Below are positions 1 to 6,290 of a stretch of 6,923 bases of DNA, in pieces. Position 1 is the first letter of the stretch. Each line of letters starts with the position of its first letter. The notes beneath the pieces were generated by a model. That model saw nothing but the letters and a program-made list of their open reading frames with translations. It had not been told where the DNA came from and made no database searches. Location of the stretch: NCBI GenBank assembly GCA_013331415.1, contig DUGL01000187.1, positions 2,733 through 9,655 of the forward strand, read 5' to 3'. The position numbers and the translations under genes were made by a program. The stretch comes from Methanoregulaceae archaeon (GTDB lineage Archaea; Halobacteriota; Methanomicrobia; Methanomicrobiales; Methanospirillaceae).

Positions 1-570
1 CCCTCCTGCTTCGGCAGCGATCCGTGCGGCTACGAGGCCCCCCGCGAGCGCGCTGCAGTTGGGAAGCACCCCGGCTGCTTTGAGAGAGACCTGTTTTGCA
101 AGGGCTGACCGTCGCTCGCTCAGCTGGTCAATCGCATCAAGTATGTCCTGCAGCGCCTCGCAGGAACCGCCACGCAGGAGATCCCGGACCTTCTTCCCTG
201 GCGGCACCATGGATTTGCGGCTGAACCCGGGATTGACAGACCGGTACCAGTCAACAGCCCGCTCAGAGAGGTGGTTTACCGCTGAATCGATCTCCTCAAG
301 CATCCTCACCATCCGGATCAATTCCGGGCTGTCAGCCACCAGTGCCCGTTCAAGCCGGGCCTCTGCAATGAGCAGGGCCGTCTCGTGCAGAACAGCCAGG
401 TACTGCGACCGGTCCTCTACAAACCCGCACTCCACTGCCAGTTCCCAGTCCGGCATCCCTGCCGTCCCGTCGGCATCGAGCTGCTCTGCCCGCTCTGCCA
501 GGCGGGCAGGGATGGGCGATACGGGGTGACACGCCCCACCCTCCACAGCGCAAAACCAGGTGGGCTTCAT
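1..570 (-). CDS. nop5: Nop5/Nop56-family C/D-box RNP core protein, partial (N-terminal 190 codons)
   Basis: This is the scaffold protein of the archaeal C/D-box RNP, which bridges L7Ae-bound guide RNA and fibrillarin for 2'-O-methylation of rRNA and tRNA. The identification rests on two family signatures. One is a helix around residues 91-115 (LEEIDSAVNHLSERAVDWY), matching the family's pattern of a Leu-Asp-Glu run, an Asn, then an Arg and Trp-Tyr. The other is the start of the Nop domain at 169-190 (LPNCSALAGGLVAARI, then AEAGG). The gene runs off the left edge, so the RNA-binding end of the Nop domain is missing. The start chosen is the ATG at 570, giving MKPTWFCAVEGG, which suits the family's short WF-containing N-terminus. 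An in-frame ATG at 597 would add nine residues, and neither has a clear ribosome binding site. The protein is compact: about 55 residues separate Trp-Tyr from the Nop signature. A fibrillarin gene is a common downstream neighbour but lies outside this window. Confidence 0.85.
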   Translation of the reverse strand, partial: MKPTWFCAVEGGACHPVSPIPARLAERAEQLDADGTAGMPDWELAVECGFVEDRSQYLAVLHETALLIAEARLERALVADSPELIRMVRMLEEIDSAVNHLSERAVDWYRSVNPGFSRKSMVPPGKKVRDLLRGGSCEALQDILDAIDQLSERRSALAKQVSLKAAGVLPNCSALAGGLVAARIAAEAGG

Positions 571-700
571 GAGCAGTAGTGGGTACTGAACCCTCATTAG
601 TATCTTGGGATACAGGAGATGAAAGGCTGGCCGTGAATTGGGTCCCCTGCCATCAGACAGGGCAATGAGATAGTTCCGGCGTCCTGGTTCATACTGGTTA

Positions 701-1912
701 TCAGAACACCGTTATTCCAAGCGAGAAGAGAATCACCGGCAGCGTGACTGCCCCCATGCAGAAGACCTGCGGGATGTTCAGGAGCCGTGGTACGAGGCCG
801 AGCAGGGTGGCAAAGAGCAGGATAACGAGGCCGAACACCCCGCACAGCAGGAAACTGATCAGGGTTATGAAGACGATCACGCCCATTGTAAGTCCGTCCC
901 GGTCAATACCGGCAAACCGCCATGCCGCAGAACCCAGCCTGAGGGTCAGGAGGTAGCCACAGACCGCCGCACATGCCGCAGATGCGAGCAGCACCTCGGG
1001 CGGCGGAACTTCGATGGCTGCCAGGGCCACCATCACCCCGTTCCGGGTGCGGGCGATAGCATAGAATGCAACCAGCCCGGCGACAGCGTTCACGGTGTTC
1101 GCAGCGCTCGTGGCAAAGAGGTAGCCCCGCCGGTCGCGTTCGTAATCGGCAACCGATGCAACAACTGCATTCGCCGAAGCGCTGGAGAGCCCGGGCAGCC
1201 AGCCAACAACCAGTCCCGCGATAGTGCCGGAGAGCCCGGATCTCAGCATGCCATGACGGGAGATCTGGATCCCGTCGAAATACTGGTCGGGAATGGCTCC
1301 TTTACCGGAGAGGATGAGGAGGGAGATGCCGAACATGCCCGAGAGGAGCGGCATCAGGAGTCCTGAGAACCCGAACGGACCGGACCCGAGAAACGAGAAG
1401 TGGAACGTGAAGAGACCAAGTGCACCCGATACCAGGAAGACCAGCCCGGCGTACAAGGGAGATTCGGCAAACAGGACCAGGTACCCTGCAACACCGATAA
1501 GGATGATTGCCACCCCCCAGTCCAGGTATCCCTGGAATAGCGGGGCGAGGACGAGCAGGGCAAGCGCTACCGGGAGTGCGGCGAGAAACCCTGCAGCGCT
1601 CCCCAGTGCAGAGATGCGGACTGCCTCCTCACCGTGTCCTTCGAGGCAGAGTGCATGGGCAGGGATCACCGAGACAGCGGTATCAGCATCAGGTATACCA
1701 AGGAATGTGCTGGGAATGCTGTCGAGAAAGGTATGCGTCACCAGCGCTGCGACCATGGCTGCGGCAAGCATCTCCGGGCCAAACACCGGGATGAGGGCGA
1801 CCTGGAGCGAGAGCAGGCCTCCCGCCATGGTATTGACATGGATCCCGGGGAGGAGCCCGCTGATGGTGCCGAGCATAACCCCGGCGGCAACTCCGGCCAG
1901 GAGGCTGATCAT
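701..1912 (-). CDS. TctA/DUF112-family integral membrane permease (archaeal type)
   Basis: The product is a 403-residue, very hydrophobic membrane protein with about ten or more predicted helices. It resembles the archaeal branch of the tripartite tricarboxylate transporter large subunit (TctA, DUF112). The family's Gly-rich motif is visible twice: near the N-terminus at about 19-30 (GLLPGIHVNTMA) and mid-protein at about 237-250 (GWLPGLSSASANAV), marking the internal duplication. A conserved-looking FLGIPDADTAVSVIPAH loop lies at about 70-86. In bacteria TctA works with a small membrane subunit (TctB) and a periplasmic binding protein (TctC). Neither is in the window, so this may be a stand-alone archaeal form, and its substrate cannot be read from the sequence. 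The start chosen is ATG 1912, which puts the first helix immediately at the N-terminus. A TTG at 1954 would add 14 residues but overlaps the TATA-like element. The gene lies upstream of nop5 on the same strand, with a 130-base gap. Confidence 0.82.
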   Translation of the reverse strand: MISLLAGVAAGVMLGTISGLLPGIHVNTMAGGLLSLQVALIPVFGPEMLAAAMVAALVTHTFLDSIPSTFLGIPDADTAVSVIPAHALCLEGHGEEAVRISALGSAAGFLAALPVALALLVLAPLFQGYLDWGVAIILIGVAGYLVLFAESPLYAGLVFLVSGALGLFTFHFSFLGSGPFGFSGLLMPLLSGMFGISLLILSGKGAIPDQYFDGIQISRHGMLRSGLSGTIAGLVVGWLPGLSSASANAVVASVADYERDRRGYLFATSAANTVNAVAGLVAFYAIARTRNGVMVALAAIEVPPPEVLLASAACAAVCGYLLTLRLGSAAWRFAGIDRDGLTMGVIVFITLISFLLCGVFGLVILLFATLLGLVPRLLNIPQVFCMGAVTLPVILFSLGITVF

Positions 1913-1938
1913 TCCCGCCAAAGTTGCCGGGGAATCAA

Positions 1939-1947
1939 GATAAATAC
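1939..1947. promoter_or_regulatory. AT-rich TATA-like element in a divergent promoter
   Basis: The element reads GATAAATAC on plus and GTATTTATC on minus, so it resembles an archaeal TATA box in either orientation. On minus it lies about 30 bases upstream of the permease ATG at 1912, which predicts a very short or absent leader. On plus it would place transcription start near 1970, giving hemD a leader of about 20 bases that contains GGTG at 1979-1982, six bases before ATG 1989. Use in both directions is inference; the AT-rich stretch at 1961-1970 is an alternative box for hemD. Confidence 0.45.
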
Positions 1948-1952
1948 ATCGC

Positions 1953-1965
1953 AATAACAGTTATT
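1953..1965. repeat. Perfect 13-bp palindrome, candidate operator
   Basis: The sequence AATAACAGTTATT is two 6-base inverted arms (AATAAC and GTTATT) around a single central A. It lies in the 76-bp gap between the divergent permease and hemD genes. It is downstream of the TATA-like element relative to hemD, and just upstream of it relative to the permease. That position suits a dimeric regulator that blocks one direction and could affect the other. A short AT-rich palindrome can arise by chance, so the operator role is only a hypothesis. Confidence 0.35.
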
Positions 1966-1988
1966 CATACAAACGGACGGTGCACCTG

Positions 1989-2687
1989 ATGAGGATCGCA
2001 GTCACACGGCTTGCCGGCAAGGAAAAAGACGATGCAGTACGCTGTGCCAGGTTCGGGCATGACTGCTACCCGGTTTCACCACTCCGGGCGGAGATCAGGG
2101 AGGATCTCATCGCATCATTCGTCGCTGCCGTTGGAGCAGACGAGTATGACTGTATCTTCTTCACGAGCGCGCTTCCGGCACAGATCATCGCACCCCGTCT
2201 CACGCGCTGGCCCCGCGTGATCGCGATCGGGCCAACCACGGCAAGAACGCTCGAGCATTTTGGTATCGCTGCAGAGACGCTCCCTGCGTTCTATTCCCGG
2301 GAATTCGTCCCCTATCTCGGCACCTGGATCCGTGGCAAACGTATCGGCATTCCCCGTGCAGATGTTCCGAACCCACTTCTCATCGATGGGATCGGGCAGG
2401 CCGGGGGGTTCCCTGCCGAGGTCAGGATCTATTCCCTGATCCCTACCGGGATTGAACTGGACCTCACTGGTGCAGGAGCAGTCCTCTTCACCAGCGCGAT
2501 GTCCTTCACGACTGCAGCCTGGCAGCGCGACGTGCCGATCCTGAAGATAGCGATAGGCGAATCGACTGCTGCTGTAATGAGGGATGGGAACGTCCTGCCG
2601 GACGTGACCGGGGATGGATCGCTCGAGGGTACGCTCCAGGCATTGAATGCATTCATCGCAGCCAGGGATGTGCCGGCAGGTGGTTGA
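1989..2687 (+). CDS. hemD: Uroporphyrinogen-III synthase
   Basis: This 232-residue protein matches the HemD family in length and pattern. HemD closes hydroxymethylbilane with inversion of ring D to make uroporphyrinogen III, the last common precursor of siroheme, cobamides and coenzyme F430. Visible landmarks are the N-terminal strand MRIAVTRLAG, the FFTS turn at 57-60, AIGPTTARTLEHFG at about 79-92, a second-domain RGKRIGIPRAD segment at about 115-125, the ILFTS-like VLFTSA at 165-170, and a second AIGESTAAV at about 188-196. The paired FTS and AIG-TA elements reflect the family's two-lobed fold. The family has low sequence conservation and no strict catalytic residues, so the call rests on the overall pattern. 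The start chosen is ATG 1989, with GGTG at 1979-1982 as a plausible ribosome binding site; GTG 1980 would add three residues. No other tetrapyrrole gene is adjacent. It ends nine bases before cbf5. Confidence 0.85.
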   Translation: MRIAVTRLAGKEKDDAVRCARFGHDCYPVSPLRAEIREDLIASFVAAVGADEYDCIFFTSALPAQIIAPRLTRWPRVIAIGPTTARTLEHFGIAAETLPAFYSREFVPYLGTWIRGKRIGIPRADVPNPLLIDGIGQAGGFPAEVRIYSLIPTGIELDLTGAGAVLFTSAMSFTTAAWQRDVPILKIAIGESTAAVMRDGNVLPDVTGDGSLEGTLQALNAFIAARDVPAGG

Positions 2688-2696
2688 GCAGGACCT

Positions 2697-3623
2697 ATGA
2701 AGGGTGATAAAGCTGAGCGACGGCAGATCCTGGTTGATGACGGGTTGCTGGTGATCGACAAACCCCGCGGACCCTCCAGCCACCAGGTAACCGCATGGGC
2801 AGGTGAGATCCTGGGGGCAAAGGTCGGGCATGCCGGCACCCTTGACCCGGGAGTATCCGGGGTCCTCACGGTGATGATCGGGAAGGCGGTGCGGCTCGCA
2901 CCGATTCTTTTATCCGAAGAGAAAGAGTATGTCTGCCTCTTCCGGCTCCACGGAGATATCGCGATTTCGAATGTTGAGGCTGCCCTCGCTGAATTCACGG
3001 GGCGGATCTACCAGCGTCCTCCCCGGAAGAGTGCGGTGAGCCGCAACCTGCGGATACGGATGGTCCATGGGATCGAACTCCTCGATCACGAGGGGAGACA
3101 GTACCTGGTCCGAGTCAGGTGTGATGCCGGGACGTACATCCGCTCACTCTGCCATCACCTTGGCATGGCGCTCGGTACTGATGGCCATATGGTGGAACTG
3201 CGGCGCACGCGATCAGGACCGTTTGGGGAGCGGCATGCCCACACCCTGCAGGAACTTACCGATGCAGTTGCTGCAGCAACGGCAGGTGATAGCAGCAGGT
3301 TGCAGGAGATGGTCCGCTCTCCTGGTGAGGCCCTGGGTGATCTGCCAAAGGTCATCCTCCGGGATACTGCCGTGGACGCCGTCTGCCACGGGGCTGTGCT
3401 CGCGCGGGCAGGCATCCACCGCCATGATGCGTTTGACAGGGGGGCACAGGTCGTACTCCTCAGCACCCGTGGAGAGCTGGTTGCTCTGGGGCGGTCACTG
3501 GTTTCGTCCAAAGAGGCAGCATCGCTGCAGCACGGGTTCGTCATCGCATCCCATACCGTCTTCATGGACCCGGGAACCTATCAACGCGGCTGGAAAAAAG
3601 GTCGCCCGCAGGATTCACGGTAG
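2697..3623 (+). CDS. cbf5: Cbf5/TruB-family RNA pseudouridine synthase with PUA domain
   Basis: This is the catalytic subunit of the archaeal H/ACA guide RNP (partners Nop10, Gar1, L7Ae), converting uridine to pseudouridine in rRNA. Archaeal Cbf5 can also modify tRNA U55 without a guide. The N-terminal part holds LVIDKPRGPSSHQV at about 18-31. The catalytic loop GHAGTLDPGVSGVL spans 44-57, with Asp50 as the expected nucleophile. RPPRKSAVSR at 107-116 and CDAGTYIRSLCHHLG at 142-156 are further TruB/Cbf5 motifs. The C-terminal region from about 216 (LPKVILRDTAVDAVCHGAVLA) to about 290 (VFMDPGTY) is a PUA domain. At 308 residues it is of usual archaeal Cbf5 length, and the PUA form plus the SAVSR and RIRMVHGIELL segments favour Cbf5 over bacterial TruB. 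The start is ATG 2697, nine bases after hemD, with only a weak AGGA-like site. tRNA-Ser follows on the same strand. Confidence 0.93.
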   Translation: MKGDKAERRQILVDDGLLVIDKPRGPSSHQVTAWAGEILGAKVGHAGTLDPGVSGVLTVMIGKAVRLAPILLSEEKEYVCLFRLHGDIAISNVEAALAEFTGRIYQRPPRKSAVSRNLRIRMVHGIELLDHEGRQYLVRVRCDAGTYIRSLCHHLGMALGTDGHMVELRRTRSGPFGERHAHTLQELTDAVAAATAGDSSRLQEMVRSPGEALGDLPKVILRDTAVDAVCHGAVLARAGIHRHDAFDRGAQVVLLSTRGELVALGRSLVSSKEAASLQHGFVIASHTVFMDPGTYQRGWKKGRPQDSR

Positions 3624-3644
3624 CACGGGGGGAAAGATAGCATT

Positions 3645-3655
3645 AAAAAAAATAC
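3645..3655 (+). promoter_or_regulatory. Probable BRE/TATA element of tRNA-Ser
   Basis: An A-tract running into AATACC lies 28-38 bases upstream of the tRNA 5' end at 3683, which fits an archaeal TATA box with transcription starting a few bases before the mature tRNA. The eight A residues (3645-3652) read as eight T residues on the minus strand. They are the first T-tract met by transcripts leaving iorB leftwards, so the same bases could also act as a minus-strand terminator. That second role is inference. Confidence 0.5.
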
Positions 3656-3682
3656 CGGATAATAGTAAGGGTGCATTTCTGT

Positions 3683-3769
3683 GCTGAGGTAGTCTAGACT
3701 GGTAAGGCGCAGGCCTGGAAAGCCTGTGGGGCGTCCAGCCCCTCGGGAGTTCAAATCTCCCCCTCAGCG
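3683..3769 (+). tRNA. tRNA-Ser (anticodon GGA)
   Basis: The 87-base gene folds as a class II tRNA. The acceptor stem is GCTGAGG (3683-3689) with CCTCAGC (3762-3768), followed by discriminator G3769, as expected for tRNA-Ser. The anticodon stem is CAGGC/GCCTG (3710-3714 and 3722-3726) around loop CTGGAAA, giving anticodon GGA at 3717-3719, which reads UCC and UCU. A long variable arm is formed by GGGGC and GCCCC around GTCCA. The T arm is GGGAG, TTCAAAT, CTCCC (3745-3761). There is no intron and no encoded CCA. It is downstream of cbf5 and convergent with iorB. Confidence 0.96.
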
Positions 3770-3771
3770 TT

Positions 3772-3802
3772 CACTTCCCGTATCCCTTCCGCACTCCCGT
3801 AT
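3772..3802. repeat. Short imperfect direct repeat beside tRNA-Ser
   Basis: CACTTCCCGTAT (3772-3783) recurs 20 bases later as CACTCCCGTAT (3792-3802), differing by one T. The pair starts three bases after the tRNA-Ser end and fills most of the 54-base gap before the iorB stop. Function is unknown. It could be a local duplication or part of a transcript 3' end for either convergent unit. Confidence 0.4.
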
Positions 3803-3823
3803 TACCCTGCCTGGCTCATGTTC

Positions 3824-4408
3824 TCAGCAGCGCATACCTGCTTCGCGTCCCATCTCAAAGGCCCGCGTATTGATCTCCACGGTCTTCGGCGGAACAAGGT
3901 TTTGGACGGCGCTTACCAGTGACCCCGGAGCGAGGGGGATATGGTGCGATGCAGCACCGAGCATCACCACGTTTGCCGCGAGGACGCTCCCCGCCTTGCG
4001 GGCGATTTCTTCACCGTCTATCATACAGAGATCGAACCGGGAGAGCGCTCGTATAACCTCATCCTGTGAGGGGACCGCCAGCCCCTGGACAAAGACCGAG
4101 GTGGGGATAACCATCCGGCAGTTGAGCACAATCCTCCTCCCGGGCTTGAGAAAGTGGGAGTAGCGCAGCCCTTCCAGCATGTCAAAACCAATCAGGAGAT
4201 CCGCAGTGCCTGGTGCGATCAGCGGACCGAATTTCCCGTCGATCCTGATATGACTCTCAACAGACCCTCCGCGCTGGGCCATACCATGGGTCTCAGCACC
4301 CCTCACGGTACGCCCTTCGATCAGGCAGGCCCCCCCGAGGATATTGGAGGCAAGGATTGTTCCCTGACCCCCGATGCCGACCACCAGGATGTCATATGAC
4401 CCCTTCAT
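3824..4408 (-). CDS. iorB: Indolepyruvate:ferredoxin oxidoreductase, beta subunit
   Basis: This is the small, gamma-domain-type subunit of the 2-oxoacid:ferredoxin oxidoreductase that converts aryl-pyruvates (indole-, phenyl-, hydroxyphenylpyruvate) with CoA to aryl-acyl-CoA, CO2 and reduced ferredoxin. In methanogens it may run in reverse for aromatic amino acid synthesis from aryl acids. At 194 residues it has the usual IorB length. The N-terminus carries the Gly-rich VVGIGGQGTILASNIL motif at 9-24, and ETHGMAQRGGSVESHIRI at 39-56 is the characteristic IorB segment. ADLLIGFDMLEGLR at 69-82 also fits. The start ATG overlaps the iorA stop codon as ATGA, and a strong GGAGG lies seven bases upstream inside the iorA end, so translation is likely coupled. 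No signal peptide or membrane helix is seen; it should be cytoplasmic and bound to IorA. Confidence 0.94.
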   Translation of the reverse strand: MKGSYDILVVGIGGQGTILASNILGGACLIEGRTVRGAETHGMAQRGGSVESHIRIDGKFGPLIAPGTADLLIGFDMLEGLRYSHFLKPGRRIVLNCRMVIPTSVFVQGLAVPSQDEVIRALSRFDLCMIDGEEIARKAGSVLAANVVMLGAASHHIPLAPGSLVSAVQNLVPPKTVEINTRAFEMGREAGMRC

Positions 4409-6174
4409 CGTGCTCCCTCCTTACCAATCGCACCGGACGGACAGATCTGCATGCAGACGGCACAACCGCTGCAGAGATCATTGATGAATGCCTTTTCCTC
4501 ATGCTGCTCAATGGCAGGGCAGCCGAATTTGACACAGACCCCGCACCCTGTGCAGGTATCCGAATCGACCGTGAAACGGCCTCTCTTTACCCCCGCCCGC
4601 CTGGCCGTGATCACGCACGGCTGTTTTGCGATAACCACTTTGACCCCCGGCCGCTCCTTTGCCGATCTGAGCGCTGCTGTGAGGGAGACCAGGTCATACG
4701 GGTCGACAGTCTCGACATAAATGACTCCACATGCCCGGCAGATAGCTTCGAGTGACAGGGGTGGGACAGCAGTCCCGCAGGCCGTATACCCGGTGTTCGG
4801 GTTTGGCTGGTGACCGGTCATCGCGGTGGTCCGGTTATCGAGAATCACCACCGTCATTTCTGCACCGTTATAGACGGCATTCATGAGCCCCTGGATACCG
4901 GTATGCAGGAACGTCGAATCGCCGATGGTGGCCACCACGTCCCGCTCCTCACCGGAGTGGAAGATACCGCTGCCGACCGTGATCGAGGCCCCCATGCAGA
5001 TCGTGGTATCGACCGCTCCCAGCTGGACACCGAGCGTGTAGCACCCGATGTCGCTTGGGTAGATCCCGTCCCTGAAGACCTTCCTGATCGCGTAGAAGAC
5101 CGGCCGGTGCATGCACCCTGCACAGAGGATGGGTGGCCGCGGAGGGAGATCCGGGACCGGCTGGACAGCGGGATACTCAACTGCCGGGGAGAATCCGCAG
5201 GACGTCATGATACGTGCGACAACATCGGGAGATAGTTCGCCTTCGTACGGGGCATGCCCGTCTTTCTTGCCATGGACCGGCACACAACCGGCCACTTCAC
5301 GCACGGCTTCCTCGACCATCGGGAAGAGTTCCTCGATAACGAGCACGCTCTCATGCATCCTGACAAACCCGGCCAGCCATTCCTCGTCGACCGGATACGC
5401 CCCGATCTTCATGAACGAGATATCGGGCGGGAGGATCTCCTGCACGTAGGACGCTGCGATCCCGCTCGCGATGACTGCCTTCCGACCCCTGACCTGGTAC
5501 TGGTTGTAGCTGAGCTGGGAGAGCCGCTTCCTGATCTCCGGCTGCTTCTCGTTGAGTTTCCGGTGGAGAACCCGGGTATGGGCCGGGATAACGACATACT
5601 GGCGGGGATCCCGGTGAAACTCTCCTTTCCCGGTGAAAGGGATCGCCGGGCCAAGGGCTACATCTCCCTTCGAATGGCAGATCCGGGTTGTGGGGCGGAA
5701 CATGACCGGAAGCCCGAACTCCTCGGAGAGGGCGAATGCATCCCGCACCATATCGTGCGCTTCCTGGATGGTCGACGGGTCGAGACAGGGGATGCGGGCG
5801 AACTTTGCGTACATCCTGCTGTCCTGCTCGTTCTGGGACGAGTGGGCAAACGGGTCATCCGCGACCATCAGGACGAGTCCCCCGGTCACGCCCGTATAGG
5901 CGCTGGTCATCAGCGGGTCGGCAGCAACATTCAGGCCCACGTGTTTCATCGTGCAGAACGCCCGAACACCACACCAGGCTACGGCAAGGGCGTTCTCAAG
6001 GGCGACCTTCTCATTCACCGACCATTCAACAGAGCAGCTCAGGTCCGGACGCGATGCGAGTATCTCGATCACTTCCGATGACGGGGTGCCGGGATACCCG
6101 CTCACAAACCCGACCGGAGCTTCGAGGCAGGCATGGGCGATTGCCTCATTTCCGAGAAGATAGCGTTCTTCCAT
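4405..6174 (-). CDS. iorA: Indolepyruvate:ferredoxin oxidoreductase, alpha subunit
   Basis: This is the large, TPP- and Fe-S-carrying subunit of the IorAB complex. Domains appear in order. The N-terminal pyrimidine-binding-type domain starts with GNEAIAHACLEA (8-19) and VSGYPGTPSSEV (24-35). A linker domain covers about 230-330. A CAGCMHRPVF segment at 351-360 opens the TPP-binding domain, whose GDS at 418-420 and LDN at 445-447 form the usual diphosphate and Mg2+ binding motif. The C-terminal ferredoxin-like part has Cys at 541, 544, 547 and 552 (Cx2Cx2Cx4CP) and at 568, 571, 574 and 578 (Cx2Cx2Cx3CP), enough for two 4Fe-4S clusters. At 589 residues it is within the family range, slightly compact. 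The start ATG 6174 has GGTGG at 6178-6182 and a TATA box further upstream. No aryl-CoA ligase gene, a frequent partner, is in view. Confidence 0.95.
   Translation of the reverse strand: MEERYLLGNEAIAHACLEAPVGFVSGYPGTPSSEVIEILASRPDLSCSVEWSVNEKVALENALAVAWCGVRAFCTMKHVGLNVAADPLMTSAYTGVTGGLVLMVADDPFAHSSQNEQDSRMYAKFARIPCLDPSTIQEAHDMVRDAFALSEEFGLPVMFRPTTRICHSKGDVALGPAIPFTGKGEFHRDPRQYVVIPAHTRVLHRKLNEKQPEIRKRLSQLSYNQYQVRGRKAVIASGIAASYVQEILPPDISFMKIGAYPVDEEWLAGFVRMHESVLVIEELFPMVEEAVREVAGCVPVHGKKDGHAPYEGELSPDVVARIMTSCGFSPAVEYPAVQPVPDLPPRPPILCAGCMHRPVFYAIRKVFRDGIYPSDIGCYTLGVQLGAVDTTICMGASITVGSGIFHSGEERDVVATIGDSTFLHTGIQGLMNAVYNGAEMTVVILDNRTTAMTGHQPNPNTGYTACGTAVPPLSLEAICRACGVIYVETVDPYDLVSLTAALRSAKERPGVKVVIAKQPCVITARRAGVKRGRFTVDSDTCTGCGVCVKFGCPAIEQHEEKAFINDLCSGCAVCMQICPSGAIGKEGAR
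4416..4420 (-). promoter_or_regulatory. Strong ribosome binding site of iorB inside the iorA 3' end
   Basis: On the minus strand GGAGG is followed by GAGCACG and then the iorB ATG at 4408. It is embedded in the last iorA codons (for Lys-Glu-Gly-Ala-Arg), and it is the clearest Shine-Dalgarno sequence in the window. It fixes the iorB start and suggests translational coupling with iorA. Confidence 0.75.
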
Positions 6175-6219
6175 AGTCCACCAGGGGTTTTTCCTGATGA
6201 ACTACTCTGGTTCCCACCC

Positions 6220-6228
6220 ATATATAGT
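6220..6228 (-). promoter_or_regulatory. TATA box of the iorAB operon
   Basis: On the minus strand ACTATATAT forms a strong TATA-like element about 46-54 bases upstream of the iorA ATG. Transcription would start near 6198 and leave a leader of about 24 bases that includes GGTGG at 6178-6182. No clear operator repeat was seen in this leader. Confidence 0.6.
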
Positions 6229-6243
6229 AATTCGGCTCGCGTT

Positions 6244-6257
6244 TCAAAACTTATAAG
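6244..6257 (+). promoter_or_regulatory. BRE/TATA promoter of tRNA-Ile
   Basis: TCAAAAC directly followed by TTATAAG is close to a textbook archaeal BRE plus TATA box. It lies 34-47 bases upstream of the tRNA-Ile 5' end, so transcription should start near 6280, giving a short 5' leader. CTTATAAG (6250-6257) is a perfect 8-bp palindrome, but this follows from the TATA box itself. Confidence 0.6.
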
Positions 6258-6290
6258 AACTCATGCAGATTAAGTATTTAGGCAATTTAA

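Noticed and set aside
645..662. Small hairpin CCCTG/CAGGG with an 8-base loop downstream of the permease gene
   Set aside because: The stem is only five base pairs and no T-tract follows on the minus strand, so it is not supported as a terminator or as a structured RNA.
1293..1943. Long open frame on the strand opposite the permease gene
   Set aside because: Its translation is rich in Arg, Ser and Pro without domain-like patterning, as expected for the shadow of a GC-rich gene; the minus-strand protein is clearly the real one.
1913..1954. Extension of the permease to a TTG start at 1954
   Set aside because: It would translate the TATA-like element and add 14 non-hydrophobic residues before a natural membrane start at ATG 1912.
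2115..2831. Long open frame opposite hemD and the start of cbf5
   Set aside because: It crosses two well-supported genes and shows no family features; it is a composition artefact.
3745..3769. tRNA-Ser 3' end as an attachment site for an integrated element
   Set aside because: No second copy of the tRNA 3' sequence occurs in the window and no integrase or phage-like gene follows.
5254..6081. Long open frame on the strand opposite iorA
   Set aside because: It is rich in Arg, Asp, His and Pro with no recognisable motif, while the opposite strand encodes an unambiguous IorA with cofactor motifs in frame.
6195..6200. TGATGA resembling a C box of a C/D-box guide RNA upstream of iorA
   Set aside because: No D box (CTGA) follows at a suitable distance on this strand, and the stretch lies in the iorA leader.
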